Source: Ascaris suum (taxonomy: Eukaryota; Nematoda; Chromadorea; Rhabditida; Ascarididae). From it: a stretch of 64,000 nt of DNA. The notes beneath the pieces were generated by a model. It was not told where the DNA came from and ran no database searches. It was given only the letters and a program-made list of their open reading frames with translations. This document shows, piece after piece, positions 11,471-23,299 of the stretch. Position 1 is the first letter of the stretch; every line of letters starts with the position of its first letter. The stretch spans positions 9,265,326-9,329,325 of the forward strand of contig CM024187.1 of assembly GCA_013433145.1 (NCBI GenBank). The letters are read 5' to 3'. Position numbers and translations under genes: made by a program.

Positions 11471-12735
11471 TTCAAAAAGCAGAATATCAAGCGTCCCTGA
11501 ATAAAAGTACGCGGCTGTGACTTATCTTGGAAAGTTTGCTGGAGTGGTGCAATAGTGCAAACTGCGAAACGATTTTCCAGAGGTGCCAGAACCTAATGGA
11601 AGTTGGTAAAGGTGGCGATGGCATTCACATAGCATCGGAGATAGCACGACCGAAAGAGCGTTTTCTTACTGCAAGATTTTCCTCTCATTGTTTATGTGTT
11701 TAAAAGCGCTGACCACATGCACTGAAAGCTGCTTTATTGCAACAGTTGCTAAAAGCCACTTATGACGAGCGTGGAAACTCATTAAAACGTGATAACACCT
11801 TCAGAGTAATCTCTGCAAAAGCCATGACGAATAACCACGTTTCATATATAAGCTTGCCGCTAATTACGATTATAATGCTGAATTACGAAAACAAGAAGCA
11901 CAAAATCTGCATACAGATGTGAAAATACTACCAGAATCGTCGAGATATGTAGTATTTCACGTTGCATACAAAAATGCGATATGCAAAATGTTTAACGTAT
12001 TCAACGGAGGATTAATATTTTTAATCTCCCCGAAAAGCTTGAATATCGGTGGTGTGTGTATAATTGAGTTCTCCTTATTTTTTCCTGCTCAGCAGTGATA
12101 TTTAGGAACGGAAATCTGAGCATTTAATCTCAATTGAAACATTTTCTCACAATGCGAGACAATTTTCATCAAAAATAACAGCTAAAAATGAACCTCAGCT
12201 GGCTGTTAAACGTCATTCCGTAAACAGCACGGAGAGAAGAAAGGCTCAAACGACATAACATTTAGAAGCTATTTACGTTTGAAAGAGGAGATCGATTTCA
12301 GCCACTACTGTCCATTATTGCTTTCAAGATGGCTAGCAATTTCTCTGAACTTCCTCACCAATGAAATTATTTCCTCCTTGTTTTTTTGCTGTGTACTTTT
12401 TTACCAGTTTTTTTTTCGCTTCGGAACTGTACAATTTCTTTGAATCCTTTCTTTGAAGCCTCGTTTCTTGAAAGTGGAAATCTAATCACTATAACTTTTC
12501 GAGAACATTACGGCTTGTTGGCCGTAGATATGTGTCGAATATGTTAAAAATTTCATAAGCTGAATGTCAGTTCACTTCCAAGCGAAATTCGTTGATGTGC
12601 TAGAAAACAGGAGCATAGGCAAGCCAGAGGCGCTGAAACGAAATGCGCTTATTCACATCCCTTGAGAGAGTTGGCTAAACTGATTTCGTAAAATACCAAT
12701 AAATAAAAAATCTTTTCCAAGAAATCGTGCTTCTG

Positions 12736-12934
12736 TTACGCATCCACCGTAAGCTGATTGACTGCGAAATTCACGCGGACTTTTCGAGTTTTATTCGACA
12801 ATTCTTTTCGAATTTGATGGATCCACTCTTGTTCATCCACGGAATCATCCATGAAAGTTGGTGATTCTCTGATTGCCAACTGTGAAGCTTTGATTTTCCC
12901 TATGCTTTGATGAACGCACAGAAGCATCGAGTGG
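12736..12934 (-). CDS. Candidate C-terminal exon, unknown protein
   Basis: Following an acceptor (TTTCTCGGTTAG) the minus strand encodes about 66 residues with good coding character: SIGKIKASQLAIRES, FMDDSVDEQEWIHQIRKEL and KVRVNFAVNQLTVDA, ending at TAA (12736-12738). The segment is charged and probably helical. It may be the last exon of the gene represented by the exons at 13.1-14.0 kb, but its phase does not match the donors I can see in the nearest upstream exon, so the link is not established. No family is recognised. Confidence 0.33.
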
Positions 12935-13098
12935 CTAACCGAGAAATGTAAGATACTAGAAGATTTTAGATACGTTTAGAAAAGAAATATCCAGAGCAGA
13001 CTCTTCAAAAAATGCATGTAACTGATAGTCTTTGCAGAGGTAATTGCAAAGGGGTAAAAAATCATGTGCAGATGAGAGAAACTCCTACATTAGCAGAA

Positions 13099-14017
13099 CT
13101 AAGCAGAATGATTTTCAAGTTGAAAGGAACCGCCTTTAAGTGCGATTGGCTCTCGAATGAGCGAAACTTTATCGCTATCACCTAGAAAATCGGTTAAGGT
13201 TCCAACTGTCGCGTCATCTTTAAGGGGAAGGAACGCGTCAGAATAAATGGAAATATTTGATCAGCAAATGGATTTAACACATCAGTTTAGTTAGTTAGCT
13301 CAGCTAACACTTTCAATTCGACCAACACCTTCCGCGTAACTTCCACTAGGACTAGTGAATGCAAATATCTTTTACTTACTGTTCATCAATAAACATTTGT
13401 TAATGGCGGTATGAGAGGTGGAATTAGGTCATTTGGATAATCACGAGTAGTTCTACTTATTATTTGGGCCATAGGAACATGTCAACACCAAAAAGATAAA
13501 CACTGATATGTGGGTAGTTGAAGTCCGGTTCTAATCTGCTGCAGTTTTATGCACCATATTACGTCAATTAAAACTCTTTCAAAACTGTAAGCTCTCGCGG
13601 TTTTTAAAGAAAGGGGAGAGGAGAACGCGTGGCAGGGTTTTACTGAGGTGAAGGTTCTTTTTTCAAAATTGAAGAAAACTGCGTCAACGGTATGTACGGT
13701 TTCAAACGTATGGGAATAAACATTTTTATCGATGGAAGAGTTTTCTTGAGGTGGCTTATTACATCTCCCAGAACTTCACAAATGAGCGAAATGAGGGGAA
13801 GGGATGTTGAGAGCTGGAGGCGAAAAGAGAAGTGACCAAAATTTAAAAGATATATTTGAGGCAAAAATTTCAACCAACGTTTCAAATGTAATAATCTGAC
13901 TGTATCTACCAGAAAGAATACCGCTTTTGATATCCCAAGTGATTTTTGGGTTTCACTTCCTTTTCTCGTCAATACAAAGATTTGTTTTGAAAGCGTTTCT
14001 CCCACGCTGCTCGACAT
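13099..14017 (-). CDS. Candidate multi-exon gene, unknown protein
   Basis: Exon 1 (14017 down to 13922) begins with ATG and reads MSSSVGETLSKQIFVLTRKG, then SETQKSLGISKA. A 108-nt intron (13814-13921; donor GTATTC, acceptor CGCCTCCAG) joins in phase to an exon reading STSLPLISLICEVLGDVISH. Further down, a short exon ends at 13380 with a perfect donor GTAAGTAA and joins in phase across a 162-nt intron (acceptor CCCCTTAAAG) to 13217-13099, which reads DATVGTLTDFLGDSDKVS and IREPIALKGGSFQLENHSA and then a stop. The middle connection is not resolved. The protein looks cytosolic. A TCAG just before the start codon could be a trans-splice acceptor, which would fit a nematode, but no spliced leader is visible. 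The family is not recognised. Confidence 0.38.
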
Positions 14018-14019
14018 GC

Positions 14020-17000
14020 TGATTTTTCAAGAGGATAAACATGAATGCCTAAGCGGCTCGAGTAACGCCCATAAAGAGTGGATTCGTGGGAATCGTTGTT
14101 AGTTTAATGAAAATTCGCCAGCAAGCTAAATATATTTGCCGTTAACCCATCAAAGAACATTCCACTTAGCCATGTTTGAAGTACAACAGTGCTGAAGTTA
14201 TGCACTGTCAATGTCAGCAAACGGTTGGTTAGAATTCACACTGAAATTCTTTGAGTAACCACTAAACATTTTGCATTGGTAATCATTAATTTCTTTCACT
14301 TTGTCGATTTGTTCTTGTATTTTTAGGAAAAAAGGTGAAAAACATTACACCAATGTAACAAATTCGTACCGCTGGAGAAATTCATCGTGACTGCTCACAA
14401 TAGCAAGACGTTGTTTTAGCTTCATGGAAGCTTCAGCTTTTTCAAAACGAGCAAGTGCAACGTGGGGAACGGCTTGAAGTTCTTTAGAAAAAGGCTGCAT
14501 TACGTGAGAGCCAAAAACTTGCACGAATATACATGAAATCTTCGTGTGTAATTATAGCGCTGAAGCTATTCAATCAGTCGGCAAGCATTACTTTATACAG
14601 TAAAACAGACTGACTGCTAGTGAACTGAGAAGAGAAGTTTATCGAGCAACCAAGCAGTTCGTAGAATTTCTACGTGACGAAATATCGCGTCCTTTTATAG
14701 TTAGGATTTATTAGTGCATCATCCAACAAATCGAAGGTTACTGTTATGGAACGTTAAAATAGCAGAACAAGCAAACCCAACCTCTCATTTGCCCAATCGT
14801 TTTTCGGTCGTATCGCACATCTCTTCTCCGAAAATACTCTTTATTATGAGACCAATTACGGGTAGTGCGGTAATAGGTGTAACGTGATGTTGCACACGAG
14901 CGCGGCAATTATCTCGCGCATTGTGGTCCGATCAGAGATGGGTTGTGGTGGATGCGGGCAACCTGATGAGATACGAATAGCAGTAAAGGAGAGATGCTTA
15001 GGTATGACCACCATGCGTTAACGTGGATGGTGTGGATTTTATATAGCAGCGAATATGAAATGACGAATGGATCTTAGCACAGGAAGACATGGTGGTTGAA
15101 GTGTAAGTGATTGGATTGGTTTCATTCGCGATGAAAGTCTACTTAAGTAAACATGCGCATTAAACAAACCAACCTGCAAGACTCAGATGTGTGGAGAAAA
15201 AATAAGCTCAGCATGTTAGGAGAAGGGTGAGGAGGACTTGTATGGTCAAATTCGCGACGCTGTAGAATTACACGCAGTCCAGTTCCCATATTTAGCGTCC
15301 TCGAGAATTCCGCTTTCTTACGCTTTGGCTCTCTATGCCCCATTCCCCTCCAGGCTGAGTTTACGGTAGGTAGAAGAAAAAAGACATAATCCCTCATAAA
15401 TCGGCATTCTATTTTTATTTGAATGGCCAGTTTAGAGCGGCGAATTTCCCAAGTTCATCCCACATTTGTTCTAAGTGTGGACTTCTTTGCGAAGATCGAA
15501 TACCTGCAAATAGGATGACTACAATGTGTTTCCATTCGTAACTAAAGAAGCGTTGTCAACTCTTTCGGCTTATCTATCTTGCGCAAATATGCGTTTGTCC
15601 ATATGCAGTTCGTCTGGTGCATTCAATTCTAGAGGTGGACATAAACAAATGTTTTATGTATAGTCGATATGTGTAATTAATATGTTTTGATTCGGTGAAT
15701 CGTCCAAGTTTCAATTTTTTGAACTGCTCTGCACACACATTCTAAAAATTTTTGTTACATTTAAATATTAGTTGCATTCGCCGATCACTCTGAGTTAGTA
15801 GTCTAGAAGATCGAGTAAAGTAAAGTAACAGTCTGGAAGACCCAACTGTTAAGGGTTTTGAAATAAGTTTCGAAGAATGCGCATCAAACGTAGAGGCAGA
15901 TTTTTGGGAAGAATCTAGGCATCGATCTTCTTGACGAAGCCCTTATCGAGAAATTTTCAGGAAGAATGCTAAAAGACTTTTGCCATCAAAAAACACTAAA
16001 AAATGCTTTGAACGTGAAATTAAGCGCGTTTGCTCCCACTTTTCAAGTACTTATGAATTGGGCCGACAGGCTACAGTTGCTGCCAAAAAACACGTGTCGC
16101 GTTATGCTGCCACCACTTTTTTTCATTTTTTCCAGGAAGAGCGAACAATATGACCTGCTAACATCCGCAAAATGTTGCGATGATAAATTCAGTCTACCCA
16201 CCGTCTTCATGGTAATTAAAACTGTAACCATATACAACTGAGCATAACCTCTCCTCCGACGAAGACGAGCCCAGGAAGTCGAAAAAACCAAAGCCCCTTT
16301 CGAGTATAAGGATCTTTCCGAACACCCTTACAGTCAAGAAACTTCCCAACTTACCACTGAAAAACTTCAATACTTCACGTAATAGCATGCATCGTCAAAT
16401 GCTTTTTACCTAACATTCTTCTACGCAGAGAACTTTTGCCTTTCTTTAATTTCAACAAAAAATAAAGAAATGAAAGCAAGAATATGTGACATAATTTTGC
16501 CCCTATAATTTCCCCTCCATATACACACTAAATGCAGATCTTTGACACATTTCCTTCAACAACAGCTTCAATAATTCTACTTGCACAAGCTCTTTTTCAA
16601 ACATTACAATGTTTCTTTGAGGGCCTTAAAGGTGACATGGCAGAAGATTCCTCGAATCTTCTAAAAAAACTATTGGTTAGTGACAGATTACAGAAAGTCA
16701 TTGTGGTTTTTGGTGCCGAGAAGTAGAAAATATGAGGCTAATCATTGGCGGGAGTTCGTTTTAATGAAGTTCAGACGATTTGACGGCAACGAATCGGTGA
16801 TGCTTCTCGAGAGTTGTGGCAGCTTTATTCGCATTGTTAATCGCAAATGGTAAAGTTATAGAATGCTAAATGCTATAAGTTAGCCAGTTCGGTGGAAGCA
16901 GCCTCTATCAATTCTGCTAACTGACTACCCAGATTCATTGAGACTGCAGAAGAAGTACATACAGATGCGTAAATAATACACAGTGGGAAACTTTCAAACA

Positions 17001-20000
17001 ATGCAACAGAGAGCTTTGAATAAGTAAAAGAGGAAACGACAGCCAACAGCTGACTTCTCGGAGGGCATTTAGAACAGCTAAAGGAAGGTTTGCCTTGAAC
17101 TTGCTTGATTGGTTACTATTGTTTGCTGGAGGGGAACGCCTCGCAGAAGATTTCAGATCGAATGGTCTTGCTAATGTGAATACACAACAGAATTTTTTTC
17201 TAAATCGCTTCGAATTGAAAAGTGATGCGTGGCGAGAAGTTCATCCGCCCAGCAGCTTTAGAGCATACTCCAAAGTATTCTCTTATGGTCACGGCGAGTT
17301 TCAAAAAATCAGTTACGTGCGGATACATATGCGTATTCAAAAATCAGTCTTCACCATAACTCACTTAATGTGAAGTAACGCACATAGAGTGCATCTGCTT
17401 CCGTCAACGGTCATCAGTAACCCAAGTAGACATTTTCGGTTGGAAAAAAACACAGATGGCCACCAGCAATGTTTTTGAAAGTTCTCTTTAACTTTCTGCA
17501 TTCAGATGAAATAATTGGATCCTGTCTCATGAAGCTATAACTTAAACAGTCCTAGAGCAAAGTGTTCAGGAAGAACGCTCTTCCAGTGTATTTGTACTTT
17601 CACAGCTTTAGCAGCAAGCGGAATTACGCAAATTGAGCATCGCAAACAAAACAACTTCATTCTGCTACAGCATTGGCTTTCGATGTTAGGTTTTTTTTAC
17701 TTTTCCTGAAGCTATTCCGGAGTGAATTTGTTTTGTACTGCTAAGTTATTTGCATTTATTGACACCAATAAACGGCATGTGCCTTCAGAGTATTTCTGCT
17801 TGCTCGCAACGGTGATCTTGTCTACATCAATTCCAAAACGCTTTGTTATCGAAATCAGCTCCCCTCACATTTAAACGAAGCCGAATACGTTTCAGATTAA
17901 CGATAAATGCAACTATGCAACTTCCAAATGTTATGATTTTGGTGTTACGACCAATTCCAGTGTACGTCTCGACGTGCCAACGAAGGTGCTAATGAAAAAT
18001 GCTTAATACGAAGCCCGACTCCTTGGCCAACCAGTGGACTGTGGAGACAACTCTTATCCTACAAAACTTATGTGAGGCCTGTTCTTGAACACGTTCCTGA
18101 AGAGTGCCCACCTCGCAAAAAAAAGTCACTGTGCCCGTATAAAAAGAGTCCAGCAATACTGATGAGAATAGCTGACAAAAAATGTTAACTGCCCACCATG
18201 AGTTACGCAAAGCGACTATGCGATATATCACTTGAAACTCTCTCGATCCGCAGAACTAAAACCGACTTTTATGTGATGATCAGATTTCTGCATGTTTTCG
18301 AGCACTCTCATGCTTCAAGATATCTGCCATTTCCACAAAGCATAATCACCATCATCATAGATGCTCTTTGAAAGAGGACAAAAGAGTATTTTACATCAAT
18401 TGGTCACCTCTCAAAGTAATGCGAGCAAACTGTGCAGTAGCCGGAAAGGTGAAGATGTTGCCACCTGCTTACTTTCATCCTACAGCCGTCTATGAGTTAT
18501 GGGCATACGTCAACGACTGTTATATTTTAACGGTACATAATGTGTCGTTATCAGTTTGGCAAATACGGCACATATAATTCACTATGAAAGTGATGCGTAT
18601 TGGAAATGCACGTATATTTCCAAATTTTTTCGTACTAATTTCTTCTGTCACCTAAAGCAATTTTTTTTTCTGTAGACCTCCTCTTATTATACACTATTCT
18701 TTACGCGTGTTGGCTTTTTCACAAACTTTTTGTGTGTTTATATCGTCGCAGTCAATTCATTAACGTTGAGAAAACTACCCCTAGGTTCAACTGAACCAAG
18801 GCGGACGTACTTCGCCATTTGCGGACTACTCGAATAGCACATTGCACCTAGTCCGCTTTTTCTCGTGTGAATAAACGAGGTTAAGGAAAAAAGTTTTTGA
18901 GGATCGACGAACAGAGCACTTCGGAGCCACCATTGAATCCCAGAAGTCATGGATTTCGCAATACTTTTTAAGTGAATTAGAAATATTAGCAAGTTGTCGA
19001 CAAAACATGACACTTTAACTGGAGTAAAAGCATAAAATAGGTCAGCTGCGTAATACAAAATTAATGTCACAGGTGCCTGACATTTTGCAGCAGAATATAG
19101 CGGCGTGATGATGAGTCCTCGCACAATCCATTTTTCCATGTGCTACCAATAGATTCCAGGCCAATTATTCTAGTGCGATCTGTTGACAAGAAGGTTGGGT
19201 AATGTCCGAATTTCTTGAGTAGAAATTACTTGAGACGGAACTATTTTCAAGGTGTTATCTTATTCAGGTTTGTGCTGTTTGCTCCTTAACGTCTTACACA
19301 TTCTTCCTATGTTTAGCATCATAACATTTTGTTTGCAGGTTGTTTTCCAAACGGATAAACAGAACAAAATGGGACTGAAATGTTAGCGAACTGTGCGATC
19401 GTCAAACTACCGCACTAAAGAGGTACAAATCCAATTTGCTGGAAAGAGATGTTTTCTTGGGAAGTGCAATTGCTTGGCTTGCTATCGTCAACTTCGCATA
19501 GATACTTATTAAGAACAGAGTAAAGAAGCATAAACGGAATCGACTTTGAAAACAACTGCATTAAATTTGCAATAATGATGTACTTTCATTTTTGAAAAGC
19601 TACTAGTGAATAATTAGGTCTTCCTTGCCGCTCAGCACTGTTTCCCTCATCTCATTCTTTTTTGTTCGATAGTCAAACTGAGCTGCTTCGTTCAGCTAAA
19701 TTTAAAAGTGGTTACGTAATCATAAGTTACGAGCATTTCACGAAAAACCACACGAATTCAATCTTGGAAGCATTTTAAATGCAATTATTGCTAAACTTTG
19801 CAATTAAGAGTCAATTTTTTCATAGAGAGCACACCAGCCATGCGTATATTAATTCATGGCGTTTTCTCACCAAAATAAAGTCGTCTGTTGACGTCGAAGA
19901 CACGAACTTTTTCGTACGATACTTGTGGCACCTCTTCAAAAACACAAAGCAGAGGAAAAAATAGATTTGTTGAAAATGCTGCTTTCCGAATGGCTGAAAT

Positions 20001-20250
20001 CATGGAAGGTCCATAAGAGGCAAATGTTTTGAAAATCCTCAAAAACAAGTTTTTTATGTGTAAAGTTTAAACAGCAGTTGTTAAGGAGCAGTTGTGTTAG
20101 ACAGCAATTAACGTGTTAAAAAATCATCTAAACGGCTGTTTGAAATTTCGTCGATATATAGTGATTCATAAGGTGAAAGCATCGTAAACAAGCAACGAGG
20201 ATGTCCTTCCTTTATCCACTTAAGTGTCTTTCATTAAGAAAGAGCCCGAA
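14020..20250. other. Long gene-poor stretch
   Basis: AT-rich sequence with only short, overlapping open frames on both strands (for example 15143-15397 minus and 18738-19139 minus). None has a convincing codon pattern together with phase-matched splice sites. No repeat array or structural RNA was recognised. Confidence 0.4.
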
Positions 20251-20254
20251 TAAA

Positions 20255-20638
20255 TCAAAAACCTATTTTATTCACGTCAAAGAAGTCAGAGTGAATCCTC
20301 AGCTGACTAACAAAATTTTCAGCTTTAGATTTCAAAATTTCACACGTATATTCGAACATGGTTTTTTGGATTTTTGAAGGAAAACAAATGCTCAGAGAAG
20401 TATATGAAAGTTTTTGATGGACGAAATTTGTTTCTTGAACGAAAGCACTCATCCCCCTCCGTTCACTCAGCTCGTCTCCCCTTCCTTTCGCCGACTTCAT
20501 TTCAAGGAAAATCTCTGCTCTATTTCTCAACGAACAAACTGCTGGCTTGGTGATTTCCTTAATGGCGTCACGAGTGGAAGTACTTCGCAGAAAACGACTC
20601 TGCAAGGAATGCGTATTGGCAGTGCTTGCAAAGGACAT
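20255..20638 (-). CDS. Candidate ORF of 127 codons, unknown
   Basis: An ATG opens a frame whose first half looks coding (RDAIKEITKPAVCSLRNRAE, IFLEMKSAKGRGDELSERR); the second half is AT-rich and less convincing. The opposite strand is open for 77 codons over the same bases. There is no signal peptide, membrane segment or recognised domain. Confidence 0.2.
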   Translation of the reverse strand: MSFASTANTHSLQSRFLRSTSTRDAIKEITKPAVCSLRNRAEIFLEMKSAKGRGDELSERRGMSAFVQETNFVHQKLSYTSLSICFPSKIQKTMFEYTCEILKSKAENFVSQLRIHSDFFDVNKIGF

Positions 20639-22994
20639 TCAATCTGAGAGAGGTCTCTAGATTAATTAATATTATGCCTAATGGATGAAAAGCATCTAGC
20701 CTACTAGCTTCTTTGATTTCCAGAAACCGGATGATTCTAAAGAGGTTTCCATCCTTCAACTATGCTTCAAAATTTAGCTGCAACATTGCGACTGTATTGC
20801 GCCACGAACATATTTAGCAGGTTATAGCCAGGAATTTGTGGAATTCAACACTGAGCTCACAACTGCGAGCTACAATCATTTAACATTAAAAGATGGCCTC
20901 AAGAGGACAACTCACCATTCAAAACGCTACACATCACGTCCTAACATTTTTCAAAAAGTGATATTCTCTTATTCGATTGATGCAGAACGCTTCTACGACA
21001 GTTGGAAATTGCCTTACCGTTTCTTTCAGAAGTGCTCCACATTTCATATCGAAGCATATTCTCTGTTGGTGTTCTTCACTTAGCACCTTGCTTCTCAGCA
21101 CCCACAACGCTCACATAAAACTCTTAATGCTCGATTTCTTGAAGAATACGCATTCACGTCGAATAGTTTCCTAGCAACTATTTCCAGCAACGACGACAAC
21201 TTTTCTCGCTGAAGTAATATCAATGTGGATATAACGGAATCGCATATATATATGTATGACGTTGTATTTCAGAAGGAATATCCATCGTCACACATCGCAC
21301 GCCAATTAGCAAATGAATGATGGTAGAATAATGTTTCATGACATTCACCACTCAAAGCTACCACTGTGGACGTTTTAGGTTCTCAGCTAATGAAGAATCT
21401 TAAGCACTTGAGAGCTTTATTCCTTGACTAAACAAAAAATTGAGGCGAGCTTTGTTCTTCACATGCACTGTCCCATCTCAACACATCTCGTCGTCAGCCA
21501 GTTGCATGCGAGAGGATTAGTAAATGTTTTGGAGTAGAGGAATGCTAAATGAACATTGAATTTAAAACGGTCAACACTCAAACAAAGAATATTTAAATAA
21601 ATCCAACGTAGCGGCGCACTGTTTGGATATGCAAATCGCAACATTCATGCTCCAAAGCTTTCACATTTGAAACGAAAAACGCCTCATAACTTTGCCCACG
21701 ACATTCAAATTTTAAGTGCAACTTTATAAATACTTCTGTATTAAGTAGATTAGATATAAAGCAATAGTAAATATTAAATACTGGAATCCTATGTAAAATA
21801 AATCAACGTCCCTCTTAATTTTGGCATCTAGTGAATTCGGAGTTTGAGCACAGTACGATATATTATGTTCCTTGCATAAACCGGTAATGCCCTTAACCAT
21901 AGTATTCTATACACACGTAGCGTTCGTTCTTAGCATCTTTTCGCCTAAATTTAACAAGTACAGCAATAAGAAAGTTCAAAATATCGATTTTCTATCGAAT
22001 TGTGCTGGTGAAAGAGTTGGAAATTTGATAAGAAAGCTTATGCTGGCCGGTGAAAAAATTAGGCACTAGAGGTTACTAGGCTGAATTGATGGTCATTTTT
22101 TAATAAAATAAAATAAGACCTACCATCCTTCACTCAAATAGTGTACAAGAAAAATCAGCAATTGATGGACTTTGATGAAACCTATCATCCGTTTCTTAAT
22201 TTTAGGAGAAACGTCATGTAGTGTAATGCACTATTAATGGGATGCGATTTTGAGGCAAAATTGTCCGTTTTTTGCGAAATTCAGTAACGCTTGGAAAATG
22301 CTCTTTCATCTCTTTCATTACAACTTATTTCGAAGTTGTTCACTGATCGAAGACTGTGACTTATTGAATGCAATCTGCAACGATCCTCGAAAGTGCGAGA
22401 GAACATCTTTTTCCTAAGCGCAATACTTCCCTATTCTTACTGCCGTTCAGGTTCAGCTGAGTGAAACGCTTTGATGGTGCATGTATTTCCTTCACATTTG
22501 CTTCCTTGGTTCTACACTCAGTTGCAACTAACTATCAGTAAATTAGAAACCGTTAAGAAATTCCGTTTTTTCTAGCAGCCTCGGTCATGGATTCACATAT
22601 TTCGGTTGGTAAATACAACTAAAACAAATGACTAATTGAATTTGACCTAACAGAAATGGGAAAGACAAGTTCGAAGCAACAATAATGAAGGTAATAAAGC
22701 TGAATCTCTTCCCTCGTCATCAAATTCTTTCAAGACGGAAAGGATCGTAAATCCACTCAATAAATAAATCCACTCAACGATTGCACAAGTTGACACCGAA
22801 CACCGCAGGTTAAAGATCAACATCAAATCGCCATAAGGTCCTCGTGATTGGAAGGAAAAATTCAGCTCCATCGCATGAGCGAACAACCAAACAATATATT
22901 TCTTCGTTGAAACAGTGCACAATTTGAGGCAGCGACTAATGGTAGATAGCACTGAAGCATCAACGCAAATTGATTGCCAAAGGGACACGATGAA

Positions 22995-23062
22995 ATGGCC
23001 GAAAACTACGAGCAGAGTAGCGCAGCGGATGCGAGAATCTCTCAGCCAGGAGCTGCGAGTGT
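22995..23062 (+). CDS. Possible 5' coding exon; strand uncertain
   Basis: An ATG in good context (GATGAAATGGCC) starts MAENYEQSSAADARISQPGA and ASV, ending at donor GTAAGG. A downstream plus-strand block (from about 23184, acceptor GAATTAG) would continue in phase as VATDSIVIALRHFFATLLQC. The same bases on the minus strand (23042-23299) also read well, with DSVKEQSWITALKTITKVV resembling the last helix of a PH domain, which has a conserved Trp. I cannot decide between the strands. Confidence 0.22.
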
Positions 23063-23299
23063 GTAAGGTTTTACGAATTCATTGCGCCTTCCTTCTTTCG
23101 GATTTGCTATTCGAGACGGGCGTACTTTACGCTTGCAAAAAAAGCGCCATTGAACGGGCCGCGTGCTTAAATTAGCTGAATTAGCGCAACGGACAGCATC
23201 GTCATCGCTCTGCGACATTTCTTTGCAACGCTGTTGCAATGTCGTCGCAACCACCTTCGTGATCGTTTTGAGTGCGGTGATCCAGGACTGCTCTTTCAC

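Noticed and set aside
12680..12720. AATAAA near the end of the minus-strand exon at 12736
   Set aside because: The signal reads on the plus strand, not in the sense of the exon.
15690..15725. Spliced-leader-like text (CCAAGTTTCAA), also near 33195
   Set aside because: Differs from the SL1 core and lacks the expected donor and Sm site.
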